In this document: one piece after another, positions 1-6,781 of the stretch
Position numbering within the stretch: position 1 is the stretch's first letter
Layout of the letters: each line of letters starts with the position of its first letter
NCBI GenBank assembly: GCA_031278145.1
Contig: JAITLA010000060.1
Location: forward strand, 1-8,574
Source of the DNA: Eubacteriales Family XIII. Incertae Sedis bacterium
GTDB lineage: Bacteria > Bacillota_A > Clostridia > Peptostreptococcales > Anaerovoracaceae
Reading direction: 5' to 3'
DNA length: 8,574 nucleotides
Program-made: the position numbers and the translations under genes
The notes under the pieces: generated by a model
Database searches by the model: none
Told to the model about the DNA's origin: nothing
Seen by the model: the letters and a program-made list of their open reading frames with translations, nothing else

Positions 1-20
1 GCATCGGCAGAGGATAACAG

Positions 21-3000
21 GTGTATTTTAAACGAATCGAAATGCAGGGCTTCAAATCCTTCGCGGAGCCCGTAACAATAGAATTCCGGGAGGGCATAAC
101 CTGCATCGTCGGTCCCAACGGCAGCGGCAAAAGCAACATCTCCGACGCGATCCGCTGGGTCCTCGGCGAACAGAGCCCCAAGGCCTTGCGCGGCGGCAAG
201 ATGGAGGAGGTCATCTTCGCCGGCACCGCGACGCGAAAGGCCAAGGGCATGGCGGAGGTCACGCTCGTCATAGACAACGGTACGGGCTTCCTGCCGATTG
301 ACTACGCGGAGGTGGCCATCCGCCGCAGGATGTACCGATCCGGGGAGAGCGAATACGCGATCAACAACACGCGCTGCCGCCTGCGCGACGTCCGGGAGCT
401 GATCATGGATACGGGCATCGGCGTGGACGGCTATTCCGTCATCGGCCAAGGCGAGATATCGCAGATCGTCAACAGCAAGCCGGAGAGCCGCCGTGAGCTT
501 TTCGAGGAGGCGGCCGGCATCACGAAATACAGGGCGCGCAAGGAGGAATCGGAGCGCAAGCTCGACGCAACCGCCGCCAACCTCGAACGCGTGAACGATA
601 TCGCGGAGGAAATAGAAGCCCGCATCGACGGCCTGAAGGCGGACAGCGAAAAGGCCAAGGAATACCTGGGCCTGCGGGACCGGTACAAGGAACTCGAAAT
701 CAACCTCACGCTGAAGAACATTGAGAGCATCGGGCTCAAAAACGAATACGTGAAGGATGAAATCGCGGAGCTGTCCGCGCGCATCGAGGATATCCGCACG
801 GAAAAGGCGGCTTTCGACGCGGAAGCGGCGGCGAGCCGAAGCCTGGGCGAGGCCATGGAGGCGGAGGGCAACGCGATCCGCGACGGCATCCTGTCCAAGG
901 TCAACGAAACGAACGAGATACAAAACAAGATCCGCGTCAACGACGAGCGGAAGCAAACGCTCGCGCGCGACAAAAAGCGCCTCGCGGAGGAAGCCCGCGA
1001 GATCGACGCCAAGCTGGCGCGCGAAGCGGACAAGCTAAAGGCCCTCGCCGCCGACGCGGCGGAGGCGGAGGCGCGGCACGCGCGGCTGCGGGAGGAATTG
1101 ACCGCCGCCGCCGAAGTCGCCGCCGACAAGGCGGCGGCGCCGGCGCGCGCCGCCGCCGAAGTCGACGAGCACAAAAACGGCATCTTCGAATCCCACCGGC
1201 GGCGCACCGCGAAGGAGAATGAAATCCTCGGCATCCGGCGCCTGAGTGAAACGCTTGCGCAGCGCAAGGAGCAGATAGAGGCGGAAAGGGCGCACGCGGA
1301 CCGCGACGCCGAAGAAACGGAAGCGGCGCTCGAAGCGGCGCGGCGGCGCCTCGAAGCGCTGGCGGAGGAAACGGCGGCGCTGCGCGCGGCGCGCGCGCGC
1401 GCGGAGGAAGACCGGGCCGCGCTGGCGGCCAAGGAGGACGCGCTGTCCGCCTCCGCGCAAGGGACCGATCTGCGCCGCGAGCAGCTTTCCGCGCGGAAAA
1501 AGACCATCGAAGAGATGGAGCACAACTACGAGGGCTACAGCCTCGGCGTTCGCTCCGTGATGAAGTCCGGCATCAAGGGCCTGCGCGGCGTCGCGGCCGA
1601 GCTGATGCGCGTCCCCGCGGGCCTTGAAACCGCCGTGGAAACGGCCCTCGGCGCGGCCATGCAGAACATCGTCTGCGAGGACGACGACAGCGCGAAGGCG
1701 GCGATCCGCCATCTGAAGCAGAACAAATCCGGCAGGCTGACCTTCCTGCCAATCCGCAGCATACGCCCGCCGGCGGAAAAGCGGGATGCGCGGATTGCGA
1801 ACGCGGCGGGCAGCCTCGGCTACGCGGTCGACCGCATAGAGTTCGACGCGGAGCTCGCGCCCGTCTTCGAATATCTGCTCGGCAGGGTCGTGATCGTCGA
1901 TACGCTTGAGAACGCCCTGCGCATATCGAAGGAGCTGCGGGGCGGTCTGCGCTACGTCACGCCGGAGGGCGAGGTCATCAACGCGGCCGGCGCCATGACG
2001 GGGGGCGCATTCCGAAACAAAACGGCCAATCTGCTCGAACGGCGCGCCGAAATCGGCAAGCTTGCGCGGGAGATCGCGGCCCTGTCCGCGGAAAAGGAAC
2101 GGGCGGAGCGGACGCTTTCGGCGCTGCGCGCGGAGAAGGCGGCCGGCGCGGAGGCCCTGCAAGAGGCCGAAAACGCCCTGCGCGAAAGGGAGCTCGAAAG
2201 GCTCAGGCTCGAAAACGAGGCCGGCAATCTGGAGGCCCGGCGGACGGAGCTTGCGGATCGGCGCCGCAGCCGGGCCGACGAGCTTCGCGGCCTCGAGGAG
2301 GAACTGTTGCGTTCCTCCGGTGTGACGGGCGCGATGGAAGCGGAGGTCGAGGCGCTGAAGGCCGCTTCCGCCGAGGCGGAGCGCCTCGCGGAGGCCGCCG
2401 CCGCGCGCTACGAGGAGGAAAAGGCGCTGCTCGACGCGGCGAACGAGGCGCTCACGCGCATACGGATCGCGGCCGGCGCGGCCGAAAGCGAAAAAAACAA
2501 CAACGACGCGCTCACGCGCCGCGTCGAGGAAGGCATGGCGGAGCTCGCGCGGGACAGGGATGCGCGCCGGACGGCGCTCGAAAGGGCGACGGAGCAGGAG
2601 GCGGAGCTCCTCTTTGGCGATTCGGACCTTGAGGCCCTCGCGGCCGCAAAGGAGGCCGAGAAGCGCGCGCTGGAGGCGGAGCTCGCGCGGATCCGCGAAA
2701 AACGGGCCGAGGCCCTGCGCTTGACCGACGAGCTGACGAGCCGCAAGGCGGCCCTGGACGCGGCGCTCGAAAAGGCGCAGGGCGAGAAATACGCGGCCGA
2801 AGTCCGATTGGCCGGCAACGAGGCGAGGCTCGAAGCCCTGAAGGACAAGCTGTGGGAGGAATTCGAGATATCCTACGTACAGGCCGTCGAATTCAAGAAG
2901 CAGGCCTTTGTCACGGCGGCCGCGGTCAAGGAGAGCCGCGAGATCAAGCTTCGCATGAAGGAGCTCGGCGAGGTGAACGTCGGCGCGATCCGCGAATACG

Positions 3001-3596
3001 AAACCGTCAGCGAGCGCTACGCCTTTCTGACGGAGCAGCGCGACGACCTTCTGAAGGCCATCGGCGATCTGCGCAAGACCATAGAGGTCATGGACCGGAC
3101 GATAAAGGACAGCTTCAAGGCCAATTTCGACAAGGTGGTGGACAATTTCAGCGACGCCTTCCGCCTTCTGTTCGGCGGCGGCAGGGGAGAGCTGCGGCTC
3201 GAGGACGAGAGCAGGCCGCTGGAATGCGGCATCGAGATCAACGCGCAGCCCCCCGGCAAACGGCTGCAAAACATGAATCTGCTCTCGGGCGGTGAAAAGA
3301 CCATGACGGCCATCGCGCTGATGTTTTCCATCCTGAAGGCGCGGCCGACGCCCTTTTGCATCCTGGACGAGGTGGAGGCCGCCTTGGACGACGGCAATAT
3401 CAAGCGTTTTGCGGAATACCTCTCGAATTTCGGCGAAACGCAGTTCACGCTCGTGACGCACCAGAAGGCGACGATGGAATACGCGGACGCGCTCTACGGC
3501 GTCACGATGCCGGAGCGCGGCGTCACGAAGGTGCTGTCGCTGCGGCTCGGGGAGGCCGAAACGGAGCGCTTTATCGAAAAATCGGCGGAGGGCTGA
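21..3596 (+). CDS. smc: SMC chromosome segregation/condensation ATPase
   Basis: This is a full-length structural-maintenance-of-chromosomes protein of 1191 residues, close to the usual bacterial length of about 1190. Known family role: dimers with ScpA and ScpB form the condensin that extrudes loops and separates sister chromosomes at the nucleoid. Visible architecture: N-terminal ATPase half with Walker A GPNGSGKS (31-38) and Q-loop Q143; a long Ala/Glu/Arg-rich coiled coil (about 165-505); a hinge (about 515-665) ending in GAMTGG (657-662); a returning coiled coil (about 675-1010); and a C-terminal head with signature LLSGGEK (1087-1093), Walker B FCILDE (1112-1117), D-loop ALDD (1121-1124) and switch His1147. 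All catalytic motifs are intact. The GTG start is chosen because AGAGGA (9-14) lies 6 bases upstream and the protein begins with the canonical YFKRIEMQGFKSF. Pro374 is the only proline I find in the coiled-coil arms. rnc is the usual upstream neighbour but would lie outside the window. Confidence 0.97.
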   Translation: MYFKRIEMQGFKSFAEPVTIEFREGITCIVGPNGSGKSNISDAIRWVLGEQSPKALRGGKMEEVIFAGTATRKAKGMAEVTLVIDNGTGFLPIDYAEVAIRRRMYRSGESEYAINNTRCRLRDVRELIMDTGIGVDGYSVIGQGEISQIVNSKPESRRELFEEAAGITKYRARKEESERKLDATAANLERVNDIAEEIEARIDGLKADSEKAKEYLGLRDRYKELEINLTLKNIESIGLKNEYVKDEIAELSARIEDIRTEKAAFDAEAAASRSLGEAMEAEGNAIRDGILSKVNETNEIQNKIRVNDERKQTLARDKKRLAEEAREIDAKLAREADKLKALAADAAEAEARHARLREELTAAAEVAADKAAAPARAAAEVDEHKNGIFESHRRRTAKENEILGIRRLSETLAQRKEQIEAERAHADRDAEETEAALEAARRRLEALAEETAALRAARARAEEDRAALAAKEDALSASAQGTDLRREQLSARKKTIEEMEHNYEGYSLGVRSVMKSGIKGLRGVAAELMRVPAGLETAVETALGAAMQNIVCEDDDSAKAAIRHLKQNKSGRLTFLPIRSIRPPAEKRDARIANAAGSLGYAVDRIEFDAELAPVFEYLLGRVVIVDTLENALRISKELRGGLRYVTPEGEVINAAGAMTGGAFRNKTANLLERRAEIGKLAREIAALSAEKERAERTLSALRAEKAAGAEALQEAENALRERELERLRLENEAGNLEARRTELADRRRSRADELRGLEEELLRSSGVTGAMEAEVEALKAASAEAERLAEAAAARYEEEKALLDAANEALTRIRIAAGAAESEKNNNDALTRRVEEGMAELARDRDARRTALERATEQEAELLFGDSDLEALAAAKEAEKRALEAELARIREKRAEALRLTDELTSRKAALDAALEKAQGEKYAAEVRLAGNEARLEALKDKLWEEFEISYVQAVEFKKQAFVTAAAVKESREIKLRMKELGEVNVGAIREYETVSERYAFLTEQRDDLLKAIGDLRKTIEVMDRTIKDSFKANFDKVVDNFSDAFRLLFGGGRGELRLEDESRPLECGIEINAQPPGKRLQNMNLLSGGEKTMTAIALMFSILKARPTPFCILDEVEAALDDGNIKRFAEYLSNFGETQFTLVTHQKATMEYADALYGVTMPERGVTKVLSLRLGEAETERFIEKSAEG

Positions 3597-3603
3597 CGCG
3601 ATG

Positions 3604-3608
3604 CCGTA
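3604..3608. repeat. CCGTA, left copy of a direct repeat flanking the palindrome
   Basis: CCGTA occurs just outside the left end of the palindrome and again at 3822-3826 just outside the right end, in the same orientation. This is the pattern left by target-site duplication. A 5-base match this close to both ends can also be chance, so the call is tentative. Confidence 0.3.
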
Positions 3609-3821
3609 GAGCGCGGCGGGCGCGGCGGCGGGGGCGCATCCGCTTCCGTCACAAAATGGGTATTCTTTGCGATTTTGTTCACAGACTTTGGGAACTTGCT
3701 CAAACTCGCTTCGCTCAAACAATGAGCCAAGCTCACCAAAGTCTTTGCTCACAAAACCGAAGAATACAGCCATTTTGCTCCAAGTCAGCTCCTGCGCACC
3801 CGCCGCCGCCCCCGCCGCGAA
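3609..3821. repeat. Long imperfect palindrome filling the smc-ftsY spacer (MITE/REP-like element or long RNA hairpin)
   Basis: The spacer folds on itself almost end to end. The outer arms 3611-3638 and 3793-3820 are reverse complements at 25 of 28 positions. Further in, on the same axis, CAAAATGG (3652-3659) pairs with 3770-3777, TATTCTT (3661-3667) with 3760-3766, ATTTTGT (3672-3678) with 3751-3757 (one wobble position), and AGACTTTGG (3683-3691) with 3736-3744. The inner CTTG/CTCA blocks near 3695-3703 and 3722-3733 also match. The outer arms are nearly all G+C (27 of 28 on the left), while 3651-3780 is only 42% G+C (55 of 130, counted). I see no coding potential; open frames across it look like run-through from neighbours. 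There is no T-tract, so it is not a classical terminator. It could be a miniature inverted-repeat element, a REP-type repeat, or a structured mRNA spacer; the sequence alone does not decide. Confidence 0.8.
3701..3720. repeat. Perfect 20-base mirror repeat at the centre of the palindrome
   Basis: CAAACTCGCTTCGCTCAAAC reads the same forwards and backwards on one strand, making it a true mirror repeat rather than an inverted repeat. It lies at the tip of the surrounding hairpin. Its minus strand holds GAGCGAAGCGAG, which includes GCGAAGC, a heptamer known from biophysical work to form an unusually stable DNA mini-hairpin. The loop is therefore itself structured. Confidence 0.75.
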
Positions 3822-3826
3822 CCGTA
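3822..3826. repeat. CCGTA, right copy of a direct repeat flanking the palindrome
   Basis: This is the partner of the CCGTA at 3604-3608, one base beyond the right arm as drawn here. The two copies bracket about 213 bases. It is a possible target-site duplication and unproven. Confidence 0.3.
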
Positions 3827-3851
3827 TACCTGTGCATGGTAACACAACGAC

Positions 3852-3861
3852 AAGGAAAGGA
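3852..3861 (+). promoter_or_regulatory. Ribosome binding site deciding the TTG start of ftsY
   Basis: AAGGAAAGGA ends 8 bases before the TTG at 3870. It is the only good Shine-Dalgarno match in the region, and the frame it serves begins AFGIKKSFFGRLQ, which fits an FtsY N terminus. It therefore supports TTG rather than a later ATG as the start. Confidence 0.75.
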
Positions 3862-3869
3862 TCGGACCA

Positions 3870-4778
3870 TTGGCATTCGGAATCAAGAAATCATTTTTCG
3901 GCAGGCTGCAGGAGAAGATTGAAGACGTCCTCTTCATGCGGCCCGAAATCGACGAGGATATGCTCGACGCGCTTGAAGAGGCGTTGATCACCTCCGATAT
4001 GGGCATGGAAACGACGATGCGCGTGGTCGCGGAGCTGCGTTCCGCCATCAAAACGGAGCGGCTGACGGACCCGGAGCGGGTGAAGGGACAGATCGTGCGC
4101 ATCGTCGAGGGCATCCTGGACAAGGGCGAGCGCCACGCGATCAGCGCCGCGCGGCCGCTGATACTCATGCTGATAGGCGTCAACGGCGGCGGCAAGACCA
4201 CGACGACGGCCAAGCTCGCGAGCCTGTACAGGCAGCGGGGGGAATCGGTGCTGCTCGCGGCGGCGGACACCTTCCGCGCGGCCGCGGGTGAGCAGCTTGT
4301 GGCCTGGGCCGCGCGCGCGGGCGTGGATCTGGTCCGGCATAAGGACGGCGCGGACCCGGCCGCCGTCATATACGATTCCATCCAATCGGCAAAGGCGAAG
4401 CGCACAGACGTGCTTATCTGCGATACCGCCGGCCGGCTCCAGACGAAGAAGAACCTGATGGCGGAGCTCGCGAAGATGGACAGGGTGATCGCGCGCGAAT
4501 TTCCGGAGGCGGCGCGGGAAACCCTGCTGGTGCTGGACGCGACCACGGGGAAGAACGCCGTGTCCCAAGCGGGCGAGTTCGGCGACGCCGCCGCGGTCAG
4601 CGGCATCGTGTTGACGAAGCTGGACGGAACGGCAAAGGGGGGCGTCGTCGTCACGATAGCGGACGAATTCGATCTCCCCGTGAAGTTCCTGGGCGTGGGC
4701 GAGCGGCTGGAGGATCTCGCGGTGTTTGATCCGGCGGAATTCGCAGCGAGTATTTTTGTCGGGAAAGAAACGCAATGA
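3870..4778 (+). CDS. ftsY: Signal recognition particle receptor FtsY (SRP GTPase)
   Basis: A 302-residue SRP-family GTPase. Known role: FtsY at the inner face of the membrane docks the Ffh-ribosome-nascent-chain complex, and reciprocal GTP hydrolysis hands the ribosome to SecYEG. The N domain is helical (about 1-85), followed by the G domain with P-loop GVNGGGKTT (103-111), the insertion-box motif ADTFRAAAGEQL, DTAGR (185-189), TKLDG (249-253) and the closing GVGERLEDLAVFDPAEF motif. There is no Met-rich M domain, which separates it from Ffh. The long acidic N-terminal domain of the E. coli protein is absent, as is usual in Gram-positive forms. A TTG start and a strong ribosome site suggest modest translation. 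Its stop overlaps the der start (ATGA, 4775-4778), implying coupled translation. The palindromic element separates it from smc, its common upstream neighbour. Confidence 0.96.
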   Translation: MAFGIKKSFFGRLQEKIEDVLFMRPEIDEDMLDALEEALITSDMGMETTMRVVAELRSAIKTERLTDPERVKGQIVRIVEGILDKGERHAISAARPLILMLIGVNGGGKTTTTAKLASLYRQRGESVLLAAADTFRAAAGEQLVAWAARAGVDLVRHKDGADPAAVIYDSIQSAKAKRTDVLICDTAGRLQTKKNLMAELAKMDRVIAREFPEAARETLLVLDATTGKNAVSQAGEFGDAAAVSGIVLTKLDGTAKGGVVVTIADEFDLPVKFLGVGERLEDLAVFDPAEFAASIFVGKETQ

Positions 4779-6100
4779 ACAAGGCAATCGTCGCCGTCGT
4801 CGGCAGGCCCAACGTGGGCAAATCGACGTTTTTCAACAGAATCGTCGGAAAGAGGATCTCCATCGTTGAGGACACGCCGGGCGTGACGCGGGACAGGATC
4901 TACGCGGAGGCCGAATGGCGCGGCGTTTCCTTTGCCCTGATCGACACGGGCGGCATAGAGCCGCGCAACGCGGACGCGATCTTTTCGCAGATGCGCGCGC
5001 AGGCCGAAACGGCCATGGACACGGCGGACGCCATCGTGTTCATGCTGGACGGGAAGGATGGCCTGACCGCTGCCGACCGCGATGTGGCGGACATGCTGAT
5101 GCGCACGAGGAAGACGGTCATTCCCGTCGTGAACAAGATTGACACGGCGAGCCCGCCCGCGGATTTCTACGATTTTTACGAGCTCGGCCTCGGCGAGCCT
5201 CTGCCCGTGTCGGCGGCCAATATGCTCGGCCTCGGCGAGGTGCTGGATCGCATCGTCGAGGCCCTGCCGGACGGCGCGGCGGACGGCGCGGCGGATGACG
5301 CCATCGGCATCGCCGTCATCGGGAAGCCGAACGTGGGCAAATCCTCGCTCGTCAACGCGCTGCTCGGCGAGGAGCGGGTCATCGTGTCGGAGATTGCGGG
5401 GACCACGCGCGACTCCATCGATACGCCCTTTGAGCGGGACGGGGAGCGCTTCGTCCTGATAGACACGGCGGGTCTGCGGCGCAAGAGCAAGGTGTCGGAC
5501 GACATCGAGCGCTACAGCGTCATACGCGCGGTCGCGGCCATAGAGCGCAGCGATGTCTGCCTGCTCATGCTGGACGCGCGCGAGGGCGTGACGGAACAGG
5601 ACAAGCGGATAGCGGGCCTGGCGCACGAGGCCGGCAAGGGCGTCGTTATCGTCGTGAACAAATGGGATCTGATCGAAAAGGAAACGCATACGATGAAGCG
5701 CTTTCAAAAGGAACTGCGCGCCGAGCTCGCGTTCCTGTCCTACGCGCCGGACGTGTTCATCTCCGTGCTGCAAAGGCAGCGGCTCGCGAACGTGGTGGAT
5801 CTCGCGAAGCGCGTCGCGGAGAATCGGGCGCTGCACGTGTCCACGGGCCGGCTGAACAGCCTCGTCGCCGACGCGGTGATGATGAAGCAGCCGCCCTCGG
5901 ACAAGGGCCGCCGGCTGCGGATCTACTACGTTTCGCAGGTGGGCGTGAAGCCCCCGCTCTTCCTCTTCAAGGTCAACGACGAGGCGCTCATGCATTTTTC
6001 CTACGCCCGATATCTGGAAAACCGCATTCGGGACTGCTTTGGCTTCGAGGGAAGCTCCATAAAATTCCTGTATCGCGGAAAGGGGGAGCGGGATGCTTGA
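4775..6100 (+). CDS. der: Ribosome assembly GTPase Der (EngA)
   Basis: A 441-residue tandem GTPase, the normal length for Der. Known role: it binds the maturing 50S subunit and is essential for late assembly. GTPase domain 1 shows GRPNVGKS (10-17), the G2 region with TPGVTRD (34-40), DTGG (57-60) and NKID (120-123). GTPase domain 2 shows GKPNVGKS (183-190), DTAG (230-233) and NKWD (295-298). The C-terminal KH-like RNA-binding domain covers about 350-441. Two complete G domains followed by a KH domain are diagnostic of this family. The inter-domain linker holds a 12-base tandem duplication (5270-5281 and 5282-5293) that encodes DGAA twice. The ATG overlaps the ftsY stop, with a weak GGGAAAG just upstream, so translation probably depends on ribosomes finishing ftsY. 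The 3' end overlaps plsY by 8 bases. Confidence 0.97.
   Translation: MNKAIVAVVGRPNVGKSTFFNRIVGKRISIVEDTPGVTRDRIYAEAEWRGVSFALIDTGGIEPRNADAIFSQMRAQAETAMDTADAIVFMLDGKDGLTAADRDVADMLMRTRKTVIPVVNKIDTASPPADFYDFYELGLGEPLPVSAANMLGLGEVLDRIVEALPDGAADGAADDAIGIAVIGKPNVGKSSLVNALLGEERVIVSEIAGTTRDSIDTPFERDGERFVLIDTAGLRRKSKVSDDIERYSVIRAVAAIERSDVCLLMLDAREGVTEQDKRIAGLAHEAGKGVVIVVNKWDLIEKETHTMKRFQKELRAELAFLSYAPDVFISVLQRQRLANVVDLAKRVAENRALHVSTGRLNSLVADAVMMKQPPSDKGRRLRIYYVSQVGVKPPLFLFKVNDEALMHFSYARYLENRIRDCFGFEGSSIKFLYRGKGERDA
6081..6088 (+). promoter_or_regulatory. Ribosome binding site for plsY inside the end of der
   Basis: AGGGGGAG lies 4 bases before the ATG at 6093 and within the last codons of der. It fixes the upstream plsY start. 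The alternative ATG at 6150, which would give a more typical PlsY N terminus, has no comparable purine-rich site. Confidence 0.7.
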
Positions 6101-6737
6101 GAATCTCGCGCTGCTCAGGTACGAGATCACGCACATCGCGCGCAGTCCCATGCTGCTGAGCGCCTGCGTGCTGCTCGCGTATTTCATCGGAACGATATCC
6201 CCCGCCATCCTTCTCGGGCGGATATACGGCGTGGATATCCGAAGCAGCGGCAGCGGCAACGCGGGCACGACGAACGTGCTGCGCGTGATCGGGAAAAAGG
6301 CGGCCGTCGTCACGCTGCTCGTCGATATCGCGAAGGGCTTCCTCGTCGTGGCGCTCGCGAAGCCCTTTGCCGGGGAGGCCTTCGCCATGCTCTGCGGCAT
6401 AGCCGTGCTCTGCGGGCACATCTGGCCGCTGCCTTATGAGTTTAAGGGCGGGAAGGGGGTCGCAACGGCGCTCGGCGTCATACTGGCCTTTGATTTCAGG
6501 ATGGGACTGATGATCCTGATCCTCGCGCTGATTTTGATCCTGCTGAGCATGCGGGTTTCCGTGGGCGCGCTCGTCGCGGCGGCCGCCTTCCCCGCGTTCG
6601 TCTACGCCATGCATCCCGTTTATTTCGCGCCGTCGCTGCTGATGGCGGCGATCATCTGGATCAAGCACCGCCAAAACATCGGAAGGATCCGCAGGGGGGA
6701 GGAGCCCAAGCTGCGGTTTGGGAAGGATAAGGCCTGA
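6093..6737 (+). CDS. plsY: Acyl-phosphate:glycerol-3-phosphate acyltransferase PlsY
   Basis: A 214-residue integral membrane enzyme. Known reaction: it transfers an acyl group from acyl-phosphate (made by PlsX) to glycerol-3-phosphate, giving lysophosphatidic acid, the first committed step of phospholipid synthesis. All three family motifs are visible: SSGSGNAGTTNVLR (51-64), GHIWPLPYEFKGGKGVAT (108-125) and HRQNIGRIRRGEE (192-204). Hydrophobic segments lie at about 22-42, 70-89, 95-113, 127-152, 155-173 and 177-190. The first 20 residues, with the soluble-looking stretch RYEITHIARS, precede the point where PlsY proteins normally begin. They are kept because of the strong ribosome site at 6081-6088, but a start at 6150 remains possible. 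The gene sits directly before gpsA, which makes its substrate, and is translationally coupled to der by an 8-base overlap. Confidence 0.95.
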   Translation: MLENLALLRYEITHIARSPMLLSACVLLAYFIGTISPAILLGRIYGVDIRSSGSGNAGTTNVLRVIGKKAAVVTLLVDIAKGFLVVALAKPFAGEAFAMLCGIAVLCGHIWPLPYEFKGGKGVATALGVILAFDFRMGLMILILALILILLSMRVSVGALVAAAAFPAFVYAMHPVYFAPSLLMAAIIWIKHRQNIGRIRRGEEPKLRFGKDKA

Positions 6738-6781
6738 GGCGAAGCGCCCGGCCGAACACAGCGGATACGAAAGGACAGAGC

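Noticed and set aside
3611..3635. G-rich left arm as a G-quadruplex
   Set aside because: Only two runs of three or more G are present; the strict four-run pattern is not met, and pairing with the right arm is a stronger explanation.
3611..3820. The spacer palindrome as a rho-independent terminator
   Set aside because: The stem is far longer than usual and no T-run follows the right arm; the sequence after 3820 is mixed.
3825..3830. TATACC upstream of ftsY as a -10 promoter element
   Set aside because: The region 16-18 bases upstream lies in the GC-rich arm and has nothing like TTGACA, so no promoter can be supported.
1035..3845. Very long open frame on the minus strand (936 codons) opposite smc
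   Set aside because: It lies antisense to a gene with complete SMC motifs, has a low-complexity Arg/Leu/Ala composition typical of the opposite strand of GC-rich coding DNA, and shows no recognisable domain.
3667..3987. Small + strand open frames across the smc-ftsY spacer
   Set aside because: They read through a palindromic repeat, overlap the ftsY start in another frame, lack a ribosome site and show no family features.
3785..6421. 878-codon minus-strand open frame across ftsY, der and plsY
   Set aside because: It is the complement of three well-supported genes, with the skewed composition expected of an antisense shadow and no family motif.
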